Shown here in pieces: positions 62,263 to 64,000 of a DNA stretch of 64,000 nt. The position numbers and the translations under genes were made by a program. How positions within the stretch are numbered: position 1 is the stretch's first letter; each line of letters opens with the position of its first letter. This DNA comes from an uncultured Flavobacteriales bacterium (GTDB taxonomy: Bacteria > Bacteroidota > Bacteroidia > Flavobacteriales_E > Vicingaceae): the NCBI GenBank assembly GCA_905479995.1, contig CAJQON010000013.1:62001-126000 (forward strand), written 5' to 3'. The notes beneath the pieces are model-generated. The model did no database searches. It had not been told where the DNA came from and was given only the letters and a program-made list of their open reading frames with translations.

Positions 62263-64000
62263 ATGATGAGTAAAGAAACGATATTTATAGATGTAATTCT
62301 ACCCCTATCTCTACCCAATTTGTTTACGTACCGGTTGCCAGAAGCACTAAACGAAGCAATACAAATTGGTCAGCGAGTGGTGGTTCCTTTTGGAAGAGGC
62401 GGAAAGTTATATTCTGCTTTAGTGAAAAATATCCACAACAATCCTCCAACTGAATACCAAGCAAAATACGTTGAGTCGTTATTAGATGAGCAACCGATTG
62501 TGAATGAAAAACAACTGCAACACTGGGATTGGATAGCCAATTATTACATTGCTAACCCAGGTGATGTTTTTAGTGCTGCTTTACCCGGAGCATTAAAATT
62601 AGCTAGTGAAACCAAAATTGTATTGAACAATGATTTTGATCAAGAGCAACTTAAGGACCTCAACGACAGTGAATATTTAATTTATGAAGCTTTAGAAGTT
62701 AGAACAGTTTTAAGCCTTCAAGAAATTTCGGAGATATTGAACATTAAAAACGTTCATAAAGTGGTAAAGGGTTTGATTGAAAAACGAGCCATTGTTGTTG
62801 AAGAAGACCTGAAAAGAAAATACAAACCCAAGCTCATTCCTTTTGTTAGACTAACCGAATATGCCAACAACGAAGAAAACCTTAAAACGGTTTTTGATGA
62901 AGTACAAAAAGCACCTAAACAATTGGCTACGTTAATGTCTTTCATCAAATTATCCGACCGATACGGCACTCCAAAAGAGGTGAAGAAATTAGAGCTTCAA
63001 AAAGCAAACAACATTACAGCTTCGGTCATTAACCAATTGGTAAAGAAGGATATTTTTGAAGTATATGAATTAGCTTTCAACCGCATAGGAAACTACAGCA
63101 AGGAGTTAATTGGAGAAAAAACACTCAACGAACACCAAGAAACAGCCATGACTGAGATTAAAACTCAGTTTAAGGAGAAAGATGTTGTGCTACTTCATGG
63201 CGTAACGGGATCGGGTAAAACAGAAATATATATTAAACTGATTCAAGAAGCACTTGAAGCAAAAAAACAAGTACTTTATTTGTTACCAGAAATTGCTTTA
63301 ACCACTCAACTCATTGTTCGGTTGCAAAAGGTGTTTGGCGATAAAATAGGCGTTTATCACTCTAAGTTTAATGAGAATGAACGGGTAGAAATTTGGAACA
63401 ATGTACTCGAACATGAAAGTACAAAAACAGAGCGTTTCCAGATTGTTATGGGAGCCAGATCTGCCATGTTTTTGCCTTTTAGCAATTTAGGGCTGGTTAT
63501 TATAGATGAGGAACACGAAAACAGTTTTAAACAATACCAGCCTTCACCACGCTATAATGCTAGAGATGCAGCCATTGTTTTGGCCAACATACATGGTGCA
63601 AAAACATTAATGGGTTCTGCCACACCGGCTTTAGAAAGTTATTGGAATGCCCAACAAGGCAAGTTTGGATTGGTAGAGTTAAACAATCGACACGGAGGAG
63701 TTCAATTACCAGAAATATTGTGTGCAGACATTAAGGAAGCAACCAGAAAAAAACGCATGAAGTCTCATTTCTCTCCATTATTGATGACAGAGATGGAGGA
63801 AGCTTTTAAGAATAAAGAACAAATTATTTTGTTTCAAAACAGAAGAGGTTATGCTCCTTTTATGATTTGTGAAGAGTGCGGACATGTGCCAGAATGTAAC
63901 AATTGTGATGTATCGTTAACCTATCACAAATACAGCAACCAATTAAGGTGTCACTACTGCGGACAAAACCATCAAATGCCGAACTCTTGTAAAGCGTGTG
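62263..64000 (+). CDS. priA: Primosomal protein N' (PriA helicase), 3' end beyond the window
   Basis: It restarts stalled replication forks. The reading frame is open to the window edge with 579 complete codons. Landmarks are LPNLFTYRLPE at the start, the Walker A GVTGSGKTEIY (residue 313 on), LLPEIALTTQL, DEEHENSFKQYQPSPRYNARD (Walker B, 415-418), GSATPALES, QNRRGYAPF, and zinc-binding Cys pairs in CEECGHVPECNNCD and CHYCG at the end of the visible part. Two ATG codons are adjacent; the first is used. It is divergent from the S24 repressor gene, with 138 bases between. Confidence 0.95.
   Translation, partial: MMSKETIFIDVILPLSLPNLFTYRLPEALNEAIQIGQRVVVPFGRGGKLYSALVKNIHNNPPTEYQAKYVESLLDEQPIVNEKQLQHWDWIANYYIANPGDVFSAALPGALKLASETKIVLNNDFDQEQLKDLNDSEYLIYEALEVRTVLSLQEISEILNIKNVHKVVKGLIEKRAIVVEEDLKRKYKPKLIPFVRLTEYANNEENLKTVFDEVQKAPKQLATLMSFIKLSDRYGTPKEVKKLELQKANNITASVINQLVKKDIFEVYELAFNRIGNYSKELIGEKTLNEHQETAMTEIKTQFKEKDVVLLHGVTGSGKTEIYIKLIQEALEAKKQVLYLLPEIALTTQLIVRLQKVFGDKIGVYHSKFNENERVEIWNNVLEHESTKTERFQIVMGARSAMFLPFSNLGLVIIDEEHENSFKQYQPSPRYNARDAAIVLANIHGAKTLMGSATPALESYWNAQQGKFGLVELNNRHGGVQLPEILCADIKEATRKKRMKSHFSPLLMTEMEEAFKNKEQIILFQNRRGYAPFMICEECGHVPECNNCDVSLTYHKYSNQLRCHYCGQNHQMPNSCKAC

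Overview
The window is one contiguous, AT-rich piece of a chromosome from a free-living member of the Bacteroidota, most likely order Flavobacteriales. The evidence for this is: promoters of the TTG / TAnnTTTG type, many secreted proteins whose signal peptides end in 'AQ', a DNA polymerase III alpha subunit with a proofreading exonuclease fused to its N-terminus, DUF1599 and BT_3928-like genes beside tpiA, the serC-serA-DUF1015 gene order, and a GldI-like FKBP lipoprotein beside nrnA. I see no rRNA, tRNA, insertion sequence, prophage or CRISPR array. Genes are tightly packed, and the only gene-free stretch over 300 bp is 11005-11435.

Layout. 1-5200: the edge of a surface-polysaccharide locus (cut-off toroid-like protein, two-domain oxidoreductase, asparagine synthase). 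5300-11050: a minus-strand operon of seven small exported proteins, none with a firm function. It has its own -7 box, a palindrome upstream, an internal terminator after the first gene and a final terminator. 11400-13700: S41 protease and a DUF1573 protein. 13677-20708: a minus-strand set made of a 1640-residue protein with 16 TPR-like repeats, a DUF4846 lipoprotein and an iron/cobalamin-type binding lipoprotein. 20869-24884: tpiA, an ABC permease, a DoxX/BT_3928-like protein and DUF1599, divergent from folP and exonuclease III. 26591-32736: an acidic protein, a deiodinase-like thioredoxin-fold protein, dnaE and trxA. 32818-37048: five FKBP-type prolyl isomerase genes in a row behind nrnA. 37113-40345: two exported proteins of unknown role and a sodium/solute symporter. 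40416-47462: recR, a glycosyltransferase, a beta-barrel protein, then the serine-biosynthesis operon serC-serA-DUF1015-yggS and an M48-like peptidase. 48342-55869: cinA, DUF4197, NUDIX, a membrane glycosyltransferase, pdxH, YqgE, a beta-barrel protein, an aminotransferase and a HAD phosphatase. 55931-61219: rhomboid and both subunits of topoisomerase IV. 61333-64000: an S24/LexA-like repressor divergent from priA, which runs off the end.

Most of the window is housekeeping (replication, repair, topology, serine, folate and PLP metabolism). The unexplained biology lies in envelope proteins: the seven-gene exported operon, which has distant resemblances to LPP20, CsgG/TolB-like and FlgT-C parts; the 16-repeat protein, whose repeat lengths change by whole helical turns; and the FKBP array, in which the active site decays from gene to gene. 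The S24 repressor keeps both a possible self-cleavage site and a candidate operator over its own start codon. Functions are assigned from motifs read by eye; no database search was run.
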